A stretch of DNA of 64,000 bases from positions 10,341,501-10,405,500 of the forward strand of contig NC_053420.1 in the NCBI RefSeq assembly GCF_016859285.1, in the 5' to 3' direction. The notes beneath the pieces were generated by a model. It had not been told where the DNA came from. It saw only the letters and a program-made list of their open reading frames with translations, and searched no databases. This DNA comes from Xiphias gladius (lineage: Eukaryota > Chordata > Actinopteri > Istiophoriformes > Xiphiidae). A program made the translations under genes and the position numbers. How positions within the stretch are numbered: position 1 is the first letter of the stretch; each line of letters starts with the position of its first letter. Below are positions 22,601 to 36,155 of this stretch, one piece after another.

Positions 22601-25600
22601 TTACACTAGTGGTGGGAGTAAGCTTACACACATGGGAAACTTATCCAGTCCTTCATCTCCTCTCCTTTCCACTCTCTTGTGTCCTCCTTCTCACTCCATG
22701 CAGATTGGCTTTTACTTTGGCCAAGGCTACGCGGTGTGCCAACCAACTCAGAGGGAGCTGGCAGGGAATACGAATACACTCCGGGTCCCATTGACAAGTC
22801 TCTTTAGTTATCGTTGGGCAAGCAGGACACAGAGGGAGCAAGAGGCTCTTGACCCTGATGATTTGAGTCCATTTAAAGCCCACAACCAGAACCTGCCTCC
22901 AGGCGACTGTTGTCATGGCGCTGGTCCACAGCATGACATCATCAAAAGGGTGACAGACAAGGTCTTCATAGACAGATGGTCGTTAGATCTAATAATGAGT
23001 ATCTGCAGGTTCCAGCCTAGACAAATGTGCACCACCCTAGTGGGAAATGATCATTATCAGGCAAGGACGCTTTTATTGATAGCAGGGGAAGCCATCAACA
23101 GAAAGCCTCATTACCCCCAGTTGAGCTCTTTGTGATGCTGTTCACCAAGATGCCTTCTCCCTCAAGTGATGTTATACTTAGGCATGTGAAACTTTTAAAG
23201 GGTAATACTTCTGTACTTCCCTGGCTCTGTAACTTATTACGATCCTACTGGGCATTTCAAGAGCTAATCATGCCAGGCTAATGCTCAGCAGAAAGTTCAC
23301 AACCCACCATGCATCTATTTTTCATTTAAGCAATCGCCAAGTCAGGCTTGTTGAGGGAATTGCCTGCAGAAATAATTCACAGACCAAATGATAGGTGTAG
23401 GTAGAAATTAGCCATCCTTACTTTGATCCTCAAATTTGACGTGCATCTGTTCAGTGACTAAGTCTACAGTTGGAATTTGGAGTTTTTGGTAAAAGGCCTT
23501 GCCATTATATCTCAAATTACTTAAATATCAGTGTCTGGTTGTCACAGATGAAAGACATGGTGGAATGCAATTTTTGGATGAGGAGGTAGTGTCATCTCAC
23601 CCGTGCTATTTCTACCCCTGATAGAGTGGCTGATTGGGTCTGAACATGGGTTATTCATCTGCGTCTCCAGTTCAATACAGCATCAGGTATCTCCGTTGCA
23701 AGATTGATTCTCTGCCCGTGGAAGAAAAGTTTTAGAATCACCATCCACAAACTTTGTGTGCTATCAGCCTCAGACTGGATCCAAGATGAGCGTCATGATA
23801 TATTTGGAGAGCTGGTAATGCGGGACCTTTACACTTATTTTACACTTACTGCGTTGACATTTTAACAAATCAAGGCACCAGGTGTAACCAGTGAAATGTT
23901 TCAGTTAATGTGCTGTTGTGAGTATTCTGGCTCGCAGGCAGATCGTCTTTCACCCCTGACGTCTAGAACAACACAGCTACATTTATGTTTTATATTTTAG
24001 AAGGTAAGCCAATAATTGCACTACTTCTTTATATTTTTATGAGCAGAGCAAGCTGCTCAGAATCGCTGCTGATTGCGTATTTAGTGATGACTTGTGAGCT
24101 CGCTACTGCTACACAGTTTTGAGTGATTGGCTATTGTCCGCAGCTGAAGCCTCTTTAAGAGACAGCATGGGACCTCCACCTCAGTCCTTTTGCATACCCA
24201 CCTCTTCTCCCTTGAGGAGTGCAAAAGAACATTTAAATTAGCCTTAAAGAGGAATTAATCCTAATGACTTCTATTCGTTAACGACTAATTAAATATTCAC
24301 ATGCAGGCCTCACTACACACCCCCCACCACACACCCTCTTTGTCTCTTTTTTTCATTGGTGGTCTGCTGCACAGTAGTACTCTCACTGCATGTATGAAAT
24401 GAGGGCTTAGCAAAATGGGCACCTCTTCTATAATATGACATGAAAGGAATTAGTTTTCCTTGAAGAGATAATTGAAAATTAAATCACGAGCAATTACTTT
24501 TTACTGTTGATCATGAAGAGTGTTTAAATGGGTGCTTATTGTGAATGAGTTCACATTGATTATGATTAAAATTTAAAATACAGGATTTTCAAGCCCTGTA
24601 TTAACATTTAACGTAAAATGCTAAGGAACTTTTTGAATAAAATTAATTTTTAAAACTGCTGGGGTTTTTTTTTTTAATGTATTTTTTTTTTTTTTGCTCA
24701 AAGGCAATTGTAAGAGAGATATAGGGAATATTCTTGATATAGACATTCTGAGACTCTCTTTCTATGATTTACCAAGCAGCTGGCTGGCCACATGGGCCTC
24801 AATCAATAGCTTTAACTCACACTGTTAGTTCTGTGGGACAGAATGAAAAACCGATGCAAGAGATGAGTACAGCCCTCCACTGCTATCAAGAATGGATTAG
24901 CATGTATTTTCAGTGAAACCAGACAGAATATCTTAGTGCACCAGTCAAGGGGAGAAGGAGAAGAAAACCTATTGAATCTTACACCCAGAAATGTTATCAG
25001 CAATATCAGCTTAATGCTATCGCTGATCACTGTAGGTTGGTTGCATTGCAACAAGTTAAATAACACACCATGCTGTTTAATTACACCTTAAGGCTCTCTT
25101 CAGGGTCGCAGCTGGCTTCATATCATACTATAAATCCAAATCTTTTAAACCGTAAAGGTCTGGAAATAAGACTTGCAGAAGATTTTTCATGTTATTACAA
25201 TGATTAACATGTAAAACATCTACAGCATCTTTTGATTATGTGCATTATATAACAAGAAAAACACCGTGGCCATCCACTCACTCGCCATTCTAACTTAATT
25301 TCCTTTGACTATTCAAAAATTATTGAGGTCCAAGTTAATTTTCTCCTTTCTAACTTCTGCTCATAATGTAGACAGTAGTCATGCATGCAAGTGAAGCTCT
25401 GAGATTGCATTTTCTGTCCCTCTGTAGTTCCAATTGTCAGTGGTTAAAAATAAATGACAGGATACACAGTAGATTTGTAAATCTGAGGGTTGCTTAATGT
25501 CAGAACTGTGTTGTTAAACTCACATCATCTTCAGATATCAAACAATCCAATTTCACCACGTTAATCCATCACTGTGACATGTCTGGTTTATGTGCTACCT

Positions 25601-28600
25601 TTTTAGCATATATTCACTTTTAACCTTGGTTTATTATATTGAGGAAAACACTGGGTTAATTAGACACATAAGTCTGCAAATTAACAAGTTGTCACAGCAC
25701 ATTTGACTCACACACTCTCGGTTAAATTGCTAATTGAGATATAGTTATTTTCTTCCCTTTCCCTCAGAGAATAATTATGTTGAAAGCCCGTGACAGGTAT
25801 GAATGTGCAGTTCAATGAAAAACCTGTTTTACAAAAGAGCTGCACAAGCTTCCCTCGCTGTTGTATATGGCTGTTTTAATTAGATCTCTATATAACACTG
25901 ATATACTGCGTTTTACTTACTGTATCAGAATATTATGTACAAAGTTCATAATAAAGCCATTTTCATCTCTTTTATTTGTTGTCTGGGGATATTTTATCTT
26001 TTTCAGTTGGGAAGTTTAATCAGCATTTCCAGTTAAAGAGTAGATTTAGGATTTTAAAGGCTGTCTAATGACCCAAACACTGGCACACATAGTATGACAA
26101 GGATGAAGAAACATGGTAGGCCAGTTTTTTAATCACCCTTCCGTCTCCTGCTATCACTCAGTGAGGGAGACCTGGAGCAGCGGCCTCCTTTTCCACTCCA
26201 GTGGCCCCTATCGCCGCTGCAGCCGAGGGCCAGGGCCCGGCACCACGGCAGCAGCTGAGACCAGGGCAGAAGGGGAACAGGGGAGAGGGAACAGACAAGC
26301 AGCTAGAGGTGAAAGCAGCAGCAGCCGCTGGAGGACAGAGATGGATGAACAGTACTCCACAGGATCAATCAGGCACTCGTTGCCACAGCAGATCATCTTT
26401 CTCCAGGAGCACGTTACTACTGCTGCACCACTACATCCCTGCCCACTATAAACCACATCACCCCACCATCTATATGGCGGCCTTTTTGCCGGATATATAG
26501 AGAGAGGCAGAAGGAAAGGAAACATGAGAGGGAAAATTAAATGGTGTAGCTTCCTCCGAGAGAGAGAGAGGGACACGTTGGGGGGAAAGGGTAGTAGTAG
26601 GATGTATTGATTGTTTTCACTGTGATATAATTGCAATTAAAGGTTGCAAACAGCCTAGTGGATCAGTTTCTCTGCTGTCACCCAGCAGGACACATGGCAG
26701 AACTGATGCATCCATACACATTTCCTCGGCCAGCAGGGAAAAGTGCTAATACACTGTCGGTCCCTGTAGACTATGTGTGGTTTAGTGCCGTGGTGTGCAG
26801 TAATTTAGCACTGCAACTCCTCACACATCGAATACAAACAAAGTATTTGACTGAAAAATAACACCACGGCCTCACGACACGAAAGGACAAGTAGCAGTGT
26901 TAAGTAGTTGTTATATAGCACTAATTTCTGAATTTGAGATTAAATGCAGATCAAGGAACGTGCATTTAAATGAGAATCGGTTCTTTGCCCTCATGTTAAC
27001 ATCAAAATGTCCTTATTACCCTTTTGTCCGTGATACTGTGTCTTTTTCTGATGCTGAAATAGTTGAAGGTTGTATTACTTAACATTGGTAATCATTTTGT
27101 GGCTTTGTTTACTGAACCATACAATTGCTCATCAAATGCAGAAGAGTTCCGTGAGCAGTCGAAGAGCCTCTTATTAAAGCTTTGAGTGTCAAGATGTTTA
27201 TTGTCTAGACAGTCCAGGACTCTTGTGCAATGCTGGCCAATGAAGAAAGACAGCAAAAGATAGGTTTGTATTGTAAGTGATCAAAATAAAAATTCAGAAG
27301 CCTTATGAGAAACAGATGGTTCCATGAAAATTTCTGTTCTGTTGAACTAAGGCCACTGCCAAAAAAGCCTAGAAAAATATAGTTTAGTGGTAACTTTGAA
27401 TGAAAAAACAAAAAGCAGTTCAATTGCAAAAATTTTATTCTGCGCACTCAAATTATCAAACATCTGCTCATCTTAAAGCTGCACTTAGCAATATTATTAA
27501 ATGAAAAGACTAAGTTAAATGAGAAATGGCTCGCTCAAAGTGATAAACCCACAGAAAACGATCACCCAACTCTGCATTTCCACTCAACTCTACAGAGCGT
27601 TTTGGCATTTTCAGGTCTTTGTTTTGGTATTTTAGCCTTCAGCTGTGCTGTTTTTGGTTAGAAAGTTAGTGACTAGCTTGTGAACTTAGTGGTGCATTTA
27701 ACAATTTAAGAGCCGGAATTTTCCACTCAGGAGTTGGCGGAGAGCAAAACAGAGCTAAATGAAGTCAGTGTTGGACTTATATTCATCAGGTGGCCAGACA
27801 CAGGACACCAAATGAATGTTGCTCAGTGTCTGCTTGATGTGTAAATAGGCAACTGTTGTTTAACACGTTCACCATATCAGCCTTATGTGGTGGTAATAAT
27901 ACTGTCACTGTTGTTTAGAGATTGTTCTGCTGCCCCCAGGTGAAAAAAAAAAAAAGTACACACACAATGTAGGAGCACCAAGCAGATATTGACACACTGA
28001 GGACTGGCTGTAATCGGTGTGCTGAAAGTCCAAACAACACCTTTCTAACTAATAAAGTTTATCTTCAAATACCTCAATTTATCTTGTGTACTTCTCAAAG
28101 CACCCTCAGTGTCTGTGTTACATACTGTCCCTCAGGGAAAGTTCTGCATTTCCAATGTAAACAGCATCACATGCCAGCACTAATAACAGAGCATGCTAGA
28201 ATGAATGACTATATACTAGCAGCAGCGTTAGTTCCTTTCAACGGGGTTTGAATTTTTTATCTCCACTCTGACAACAGTTTGAGCTCTTCAAATAGTGTCA
28301 CACTGAAACAACAGTTACCCTGTGATAACCGTCCCTGACTTTCTATCACAGACCCAATCAGTGCATCCCATTATTTTTTTTGGAACCTCAATTTCCTGCC
28401 CGCGTGTGTGAGACATCTTTATGGGAACCAAATCGACTGTTCATTAACGAGAGGAAGCTGTATCAAGAACAAACATCTTTAATTAACACATCCCCAACAC
28501 TTCCTGTCTTTGATCTCCCCATTTGATTTATGCCTCTGCAAAAAAAGGTTGGGGTGGTGGAGGGGTACACAAGGAGTTTTGGAGGGGACGAGGATACTCT

Positions 28601-30840
28601 TTGAGAAGATAGTGAAAATGTGGAGCCTCTGTTGATCAGGAAGACTTGTAGCATTAGGACCTTTTCGCTGTGTGTCAGGGGGCCAGCTCAATTACCAGTC
28701 AGTGTAGCTATCTCTTTAATAGCCTGATAAGGCAATAATCCCAAATCCATACAGTTTTAATGACTTTCTGTCTAATTAAAGACTGTTTTATATAAGACAC
28801 ATCACAGGCCTTCCCATTGTCCAGAAATCTATTGTTGGAAATATCGGCATGACGAGTTAAGAACTAATAAATGGCTTTTAAAACATATTAATATATATAT
28901 TTTACTTAGTGACTTACTGTCAGCATCAAGTAATCCATCTACGATTCAACTGTTCAGTGCTAGCGAGTTCGGAGCAAAGTAGAGGTGAGAAATCTTCTGT
29001 AACTTAGTTCTCACACTGGATTTAAATCTTAACAGTTGGGACTGTAGATTTTGACTTTTGTCTTCAAATACTGTTCTTATCGCGTTTTAGTACCACACCG
29101 AAATCTGCAAACAAACTCTAAATGCCCTTGCATGAAGATTCGGTACAGAGATCCCAGGACGACATGTCATCTGTCAGCCCCCTGTGAAGTGCAGATGACA
29201 CACGGTCATACCTGCAGATATTTGGTCACGTAGAGATTCTGTGGGTTTGTTAGTCTTTAGCCCCCTCTGGTGTTGAGCTGTAACACTGTCCTATTTCTCA
29301 TCACAGCTCGGACTCAAAATCCTGTAGTATGTAGAGTCAAAAATAATTTCTTATTTGACCTCTGTCCCAAATCATAAACTGCTCTATATTCTATTAATTA
29401 ATCAAAAATTAAACATCATAAAATCTTTAAATGTATGTCTTTGTAAATAATTATCGTCAGCTTCTTAAACTGCTGCAGTGACTTTGCTTTTTCTTTTTAA
29501 TTTTTATATTTAGAAAGATATAACAACTTGAAGAAAGGACAAGTAACATCATCTTGTCAATAGACTGAAATTGACGTCCTTTTTTGACTCAGACTGAATT
29601 CCATAGCTCCATATGTCACAGCTCCAGTCTTTATTTACTCAGCACCTAAGTGAGATCATTAACATTTCTTCACATTTCTGACTTTAAAGATATTTGCTGA
29701 AACAAGCATAGGGAATATTCTATTTTGGGAATTTTGTAGAATATATTTATAATGTAGTGTCTATAATGCGGTCAATCATCATGGTCAGATTTTGATTTTT
29801 TGTTTTGTTTATTAGGTATTCAGATATTCAGAGCAGAATTTCAACTTTATTTAATGGTACAGTAACAGAGAAAAAAACCTCTACTGTGTAGTAACCCAGC
29901 TGATGTCACTCTATCGCGCAAGAAAAACTGGCATTAACATTGACAGAAAAAGGTGGATTTATTTTCCATTTTAACATGTACTGTAGTTTATTAGGTGGTG
30001 ATGATGATGTGAAGAGGATGAAGGAGACTCCGCTGACGACGTCTTGATTGCATATAAAGGTTTTATTACAAAGAAGTACAGCGTCAAATCAAGCATCTGC
30101 AGATCTGCTATTGAGAGGGTGTGAAGCCAATGAACCACTCTGAAAATCAGCCTTGACCACCGACTCTTTAATAAGGCAGTGGTTTTCCTAAAAACTGTCA
30201 CTAATATATGGTTTAAGTCACAAAACATTAACTTCCTTTTCCAAACTGTGAGACACCCTCTGAGGACCTTTGACCTAGGGCCTCTATGTAGACATACACC
30301 TCAGTACCTTTGTTGTATGCCATTACAAAATGCTTGTAAATGAACTTCTCCTCTAAAAGAGTCACTTGGGACAAGAGATGGCACAGCCACATGTTTTCCC
30401 ATGTTTACTTCACAACGCGCGCTGGTTCAAATGGACGTGATTATTTTCTGATGAAAATATTCACAAAAACTTGCACTCTGTTTCATCAGAAAATTCATTT
30501 TAAGGTTTCATATTAGGGATTAACAACAAAAATGATTCCCTATACATAAATAAATACACTGAAAGACTGTTTTGGGTGTGACTAGTGGTAACAGGTCATA
30601 TGTAGGACAAAATTAGGAGATTTGTCATCATATCATATGGTTACACAAACATAAGTTCAGCCAGTCATCATTTTCTTTAGGACACTGTTCGGACAAACAA
30701 TAAAAGAGTTGCCCTAAAATAGATTTGGTGGATTTTATCAACCAAAATAAATTCATAAAAACCTTCTAAAACCCTTTTGAATCTCTTTGACTCATGCCAT
30801 TCAGATATACCTATAGTCCACGTGTCTTTCCTCATGCATG
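19671..30840. other. Intergenic region between asic1 and the elastase cluster, no gene seen
   Basis: About 11 kb without a recognisable exon on either strand. It holds low-complexity CA/TATG-rich sequence (20310-20640), an AAAT repeat (22289-22312), several poly-T/A runs and a GC-richer patch at 26160-26450. The longest open frame is 200 codons at 22533-23135 (plus strand). It has no signal peptide, domain or repeat I recognise and could be chance. Regulatory elements of asic1 or the elastases may lie here, but the sequence alone does not show them. Confidence 0.5.
22289..22312. repeat. (AAAT)n short tandem repeat
   Basis: A run of AAATAAAT units within intergenic DNA, about six copies. Confidence 0.85.
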
Positions 30841-30884
30841 AACTATTTCCTACTGGTCAAGCAGGAGGTGTGTGGTGACCAGCT

Positions 30885-30979
30885 GTGATAACGCTGCGTG
30901 TGAAACAGACCACAGGTGCATGACAGGATTTTGTCACACACTTTTCCACACCAGCTGAAGGTTGAGTTGAGGTATAAAA
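30885..30979 (+). promoter_or_regulatory. Elastase A proximal promoter: GTGATAA block, E-box, TATA box
   Basis: GTGATAA at 30885-30891, E-box CAGGTG at 30913-30918, TTTTCCA at 30942-30948, a second E-box CAGCTG at 30952-30957 and TATAAAA at 30973-30979. The ATG follows 52 nt after the TATA box. The GTGATAA to TATA distance is 88 nt and recurs in the two sister genes (90 and 93 nt). An E-box near a TTTTCC motif is what acinar-cell genes use to bind the PTF1 complex; PTF1 binding here is inference. Confidence 0.6.
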
Positions 30980-31030
30980 GAAAGAGAGAAGCATTTGTTC
31001 CTTGTAGAAACATTCAGACACACTGCAGAC

Positions 31031-33629
31031 ATGCTCATGTTTCTGGTGTTGACAAGTCTCACAGCCATGGGTAAGAAAATGACAGCACACACTGCACTAC
31101 ATAAAATTTCATTGTTGATCTCTTTCTGCCCGATTTGCTCTATTACTCTCAATCAGTCACTCTCTCTGTCATCCAGTCAGTCGCCCGTTTTTAGTTTAGT
31201 AATCTCAGGAGTTCCAGATAATCTGATCTTCCAGCACGCTCCAGCTGCCCTAATTTCTCCTTTCTTCTTTCTGTAGCTGGAAAGTAAATAATATTATGAG
31301 GTTTCCGGGAAAACGGTGTATAAATCAAATCCCGTTTTAAAAAAAAAAATTTTTCAACCAGTGCTGGCTGACCTGGAGCCCCAGCCCAGGTATCTGGAAA
31401 ACAGCTTTGAAAGGGTTGTAGGAGGGGAGGTAGCCAGACCCAACTCCTGGCCCTGGCAGGTAACCTGTTGTAACAAAGAGTCAACGATTACATTCATGTT
31501 TAAACACATACACTGTTTCAGCAGAAAAATATGAATGACGTTCAGGGACTTACTCTTGAATGAAGCCGGTCATATTTTCATACATACTCAGATCTGCTTT
31601 TCTCCCCCCTTAGATCTCTCTTCAGTACAAATCTGGCAGCAACTACAACCACACCTGTGGAGGAACCCTGATTGAGAGAGGCTGGGTCATGACCGCTGCT
31701 CACTGTGTGGCCAGGTAACACGATGATCAGCTAGAGCACAGACTTGCTGTTCTCCAGCTGTGTGAGTGTTCGGTGTATGTGTACACATTTTGTATTGCCT
31801 TGAATACAAAGAATAGTAATTCACTAAAAACGCATTGCTTATTCTTGTCTAGAGACCCAGCTATGATTTATTTCAGTGTTTTTAAATGTCACCAGCATCA
31901 GGACACTTCTGGCAGCCTCATTTATAACTGTCATATACCAAAGGGGATTCACTTAATAGATTAAAAAGTCTCCAAACCATGGAATCACAACAAAAACAAA
32001 ACCAGAAACCAGTTAATGGTGTTTTGTTGTTTTAATTTTTTTTTTTTTGCTTCAGTTTACTGTAATAAGAATTCATAACGTTCTAGCTCACTTGCAATTA
32101 GTCATTTGAGTCACAACTGTATCTAATCCTTGCCTGTTAACAATATTGTGTTTCTCTTTGCTTCTTTTAAAAAAAAAAATATACAGCAGAAGGACGTGGC
32201 GTGTCGTTCTTGGTGAACATGACCTGTACAGCTACAGTGGCAGAGAGCAGATCATGGACGTCAGCCATGTTTACATCCATCCTAAATGGGACTCCAGGAG
32301 AGTGTCTAATGGGTGAGGATTGCATTTTTTTTTTTTTTTTTCAGATTTAATGACGGTACAACCAACATGCTTTTGTTTATTTGAAAAGAGAGGTATATGT
32401 TACTTTAAAAGCAGTTTTGTCTTTAGTGAAACAATGTTTTGAGAGGAATCAATTTCTCTCATTTCTCAAGCATGTTTGTGCAAACCCGTATATTTGAAAC
32501 TGGTATGGGCTAATAATGTCACCTTAGAGACGTGGTTGTCTAACCATGAGACAAAAAGTGGTGTAGTATCTTCACAAAGCTACTTTTGGTTCCTCCTGCT
32601 TGATCCATGGATCTCCACCTCAGGTACGACATTGCCCTGCTGCGTCTGTCCTCTGAAGCCACCCTGAACTCCTACGTCCAGCTGGGCTCTCTGCCTCCCT
32701 CCGGCCAGATTCTGCCCCACAACAACCTCTGCTACATCACCGGATGGGGACACACCTCTAGTGAGTTGGCTGCACGAACCCTCTGGACACCTGTCAGTTT
32801 CAGTGCTGTGGTTGGGTCCCTTCTATGGAGCTCATAATATCATATATTTCCAATTTCATCATGTCTAGCTGGCGGCAGCCTGTCTGCAAAGCTCAAGCAG
32901 GCACAGCTTCCTGTGGTCGACCACAAGACCTGCTCCAGCTCTGGCTGGTGGGGCAGCACTGTCAAGACCACCATGGTGTGTGCCGGTGGTGGTGCTAAGT
33001 CTGGATGCAATGTGAGTCTCCTCCTATGTGAAAAAGAAAACTGGAAAACTAAAACCATATTACTATAAATTCATTTAGACATATTTTACTTGTACTTAAA
33101 TAAGCTTTATTGTTTGTACACCAATGAAGTAGTGGAGTGAAGTGATGTTGGTGGAAAAAAGAGAAGAAAGTAATCCAAATCAATTTAACCCTTATTAAAA
33201 GAAGTCTACTATGTGTTATCTTTGTTTTGGACACACCACTAAATCATTATGTCCATAATTCCGAAGATGCAAATGCTCTCTTTAATCTAATTCCTCTCAG
33301 GGTGACTCTGGTGGCCCTCTGAACTGCCTGGTTGACGGGAAATACTACGTCCATGGTATTGCCAGCTTTGTGTCCAGTTTGGGATGTAATGCTCCCAAGA
33401 AACCCACTGTCTTCACCCGCGTGTCTGCCTACATTGAATGGATAGACTCGGTTAGTACGAGTGATATGTACATTTTTGATAAGTGATATAATAACCTATG
33501 AAAAGACTCCTTATTAGTCTAGGAATGCTAGTTGGGTATGGGTTTTATGGAATTGATTCAATCTTGTGATATCATTTAGGTTGCGTAAGATGTCTGATCA
33601 GTACTCCTCTTTTCCAGATCATGATGTAA
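31031..33629 (+). CDS. cela1: Pancreatic elastase A (chymotrypsin-like elastase 1 family), complete
   Basis: Secreted pancreatic serine endopeptidase, made as a zymogen in acinar cells, that cuts after small aliphatic residues. Exons join(31031..31070,31362..31459,31614..31714,32187..32312,32624..32760,32869..33011,33301..33450,33618..33629) give 268 residues. A signal peptide of about 16 residues precedes a short propeptide with the trypsin-type activation site Arg31|VVGG. The triad is His76 (TAAHC), Asp124 (YDIALL) and Ser218 (GDSGGP). The S1 pocket is elastase-like: Ser at 189, Val at 216 (SFVSS) and Thr at 226 (KPTVFTRV) in chymotrypsin numbering. Exon sizes match genes B and C except exon 2, which is two codons shorter than theirs. 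All junctions are GT-AG; exon 4 has a tandem NAGNAG acceptor. The product ends D-S-I-M-M. Only about 100 nt separate its poly(A) signal from the promoter block of gene B. Confidence 0.95.
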
Positions 33630-33724
33630 ACAAGAGTCATCCATGTTGCGGGACACGAAAACCACATTCAATCATGTTTTGATTTATTTTTTGCTTCTTT
33701 ACTTGTCTGACCTCCTTTTACAAA

Positions 33725-33730
33725 AATAAA
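33725..33730 (+). terminator. Poly(A) signal of elastase A
   Basis: AATAAA 96 nt after the TAA stop, the only such hexamer before the next gene. Confidence 0.8.
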
Positions 33731-33829
33731 CTTGATTAAATTTTGTGTGGGGACTCCTTTTTTCCATCAGAAGGTTCATGCGACCACGGTAGTGATGTGG
33801 CAACGTGCTGTTACGCACAGTCACAAACT

Positions 33830-33926
33830 GTGATAAAGTCTGAGACGGACAACAGGTGCAATTCTGACCACTGCAATGCTCAGCAGAGAGTCCACCATCA
33901 AATGAAGGTCAGCTCAGGGTATAAAA
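33830..33926 (+). promoter_or_regulatory. Elastase B proximal promoter: GTGATAA block, E-box, TATA box
   Basis: GTGATAA at 33830-33836, E-box CAGGTG at 33853-33858 and TATAAAA at 33920-33926, with the same order and nearly the same spacing as in gene A. The ATG follows 41 nt after the TATA box. The intact promoter suggests the gene is still transcribed despite its altered active site. Confidence 0.6.
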
Positions 33927-33966
33927 GATTGAGACGTGGATTTAGGAACGCAGAGGTGTTGCAGAC

Positions 33967-36089
33967 ATGCGCGTGTTTCTGCTGTTCACTGCTCTCACAG
34001 CCACAGGTAAGAAATTCCAAGGCAGCACAGCAAATAACGTTCTGATGAAAAATCTTTTTTGCTTATGATAAAATATGGGTATAATTAACACAAGAGGAAA
34101 CTATGTTCAGTGGTGTTTTGATGAGTTTCTCCATGTGCCTCAGCGCTGGCTGACTTGGAGCTTCAGTCTAGCTACACAGACAGCAGCACTGCAGGAAGAG
34201 TGGTGGGAGGGGAAGAAGTGCCTTATCACAGCTCCTGGCCCTGGCAGGTGCGGCATCACATAGCCGGGCAGAACTTGTGAACTTGTGTGTGTTTAGGTGA
34301 AAGATCCTGTTCTTCCCTACAGTAAAGGTAGCAGACGAAACCAAAATACTCTGCATGTCTCAGGTCTGTTTTTAAGATGGTTACAGGTCAACTCCATTCC
34401 ATTATCTGTCTCATTTTTATCTAAGGAACAGTTTAACATATTAGGTGATATGCTTTTTCACTTCTTTGACACGAGTGAGAAGTGAGAAGATTGATAACAC
34501 TCTCGTGTTTGTTCATTAAGTATGAAGCTAGAGACAGCAACCGGTTAGCTTAGCTTAGCACAAAGACTAGAAACAGGGGTGAAACCGCTAACCCTTGCGC
34601 TGTCCAAAGTTAAGAAAATGCACCACGTTATCAAACAAGGCGATATGTAATGACATATACTGAGGTGCTGCTGCGTGGACTTTTTTATTTTCAGGTGCTG
34701 GCTGGTTCCAGTCTCTATGCTAAGCTACGCTAAGTAACTGGCTCCCGGCTGTAGCCTCACACTATCAGTCTTCTCATCTAACTGCTGGCAAGAAAGTGGA
34801 TAAGGGTATCTCACAAAAAGAAAAAAAACTTTTTTAAAACGGTAATGATGTATTTCCAAGGTATTTCTGAAGTACTATTTAGCAAAAAATGTGTTATGCT
34901 TCCTTAAACATATCTGATACATAAATTATTTTAATTTACAAATCTACACTTACTTTCTTTAATCTAACTCATGTGATGTGTTCATAAAGATACTGTAAGA
35001 CTGAAAAGTCTTACCGATCTGAGAACTTTACTTCGATCTCTTTTGAGGCTGGAAGAAAGTTTTTCTTGATAGGAATATTTTATGAATCCTGCTCCAGGTT
35101 TCTCTTCAGTACTACTCAGATGGATCCTATCACCATTTCTGTGGAGGAACGCTGATCAGGAGAGGATGGGTCATGACCGCTGCTCATTGTGTTTACAGGT
35201 AATGGATACATTATTGTCAACCTAAAATGATTCTAATTTGATATACTGCACAGTAACTATATGAGATTCTGGTCGTCTTACACATTACCCACACAAATAC
35301 TGTACATGTCTTCTGTTTTCTTTCTTGTCTTTGTGCCGTACCTCTCATATAATGTTTTTCTGTGGAAACAAATAAACTAATCAAAGCTAAAACAGTTCCA
35401 GGTCTCTGCGTGTTGTGCTCGGTGCACTTTTCCTATACCAGAATCATGGGACAGAGCAATACAGGAGTGTCATCAACATTTATATCCATCCTGAATGGAA
35501 CAATCACAGCATCTCCTCTGGGTGGGCCAATCTTTTTTCATATCCTAGTATCAGTCTAATTCTCATAGACCACATAAACATTTCTTATTTTGTTTAACAT
35601 CTTAGTTTCAAAGAAGTTTAATCTTACTTTTACAGAGTTTTATACTGGAGTACGATTTTGATTGACTTGACAAGGCTAACAACCTTTGAATGAAATTATA
35701 ACTGTATGATGTTTTCTGTTTAATTCTGTTTAATTCTTCTGTCATATATTATTTAAAAGTCACGCAAATAATTTTGGTCAGGATGTTTCTGGTGATGCTT
35801 GTTCCAGTAAGACAATTTTGTGCTGTGATAGTATGATATACCTGCAGTAGAAGAATTTCCATCATTTATTAAATGTTTTTTTTTTTTTTTTACCTTTAGT
35901 AATGACATCGCCCTATTGCAGCTGTCTTCTGAGGTCTCCTTGACCTCTTACGTAAACCTGGCCTCTCTGCCTCCTTTTGGTGAGATCCTGCCCCACTACA
36001 ACCTCTGCTACATCACTGGATATGGACGTATCTCCAGTGAGTCACACACAACCCCTCACATTCATAATTCTGACTCTAAACCATGAAGT

Positions 36090-36155
<66 letters not shown>

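Noticed and set aside
26113-26636. GC-richer patch with 112-codon (+) and 142-codon (-) open frames
   Set aside because: Low-complexity Gly/Ala/Arg and Leu/Pro/Ser translations on opposite strands with no recognisable motif or splice context; open frames are expected from the base composition.
35402-35521. Alternative exon 4 of elastase B starting at 35402
   Set aside because: Would shorten a conserved loop by two residues; 35396 gives the same 126-nt exon as genes A and C, so it was preferred, though the other remains possible as an alternative site.
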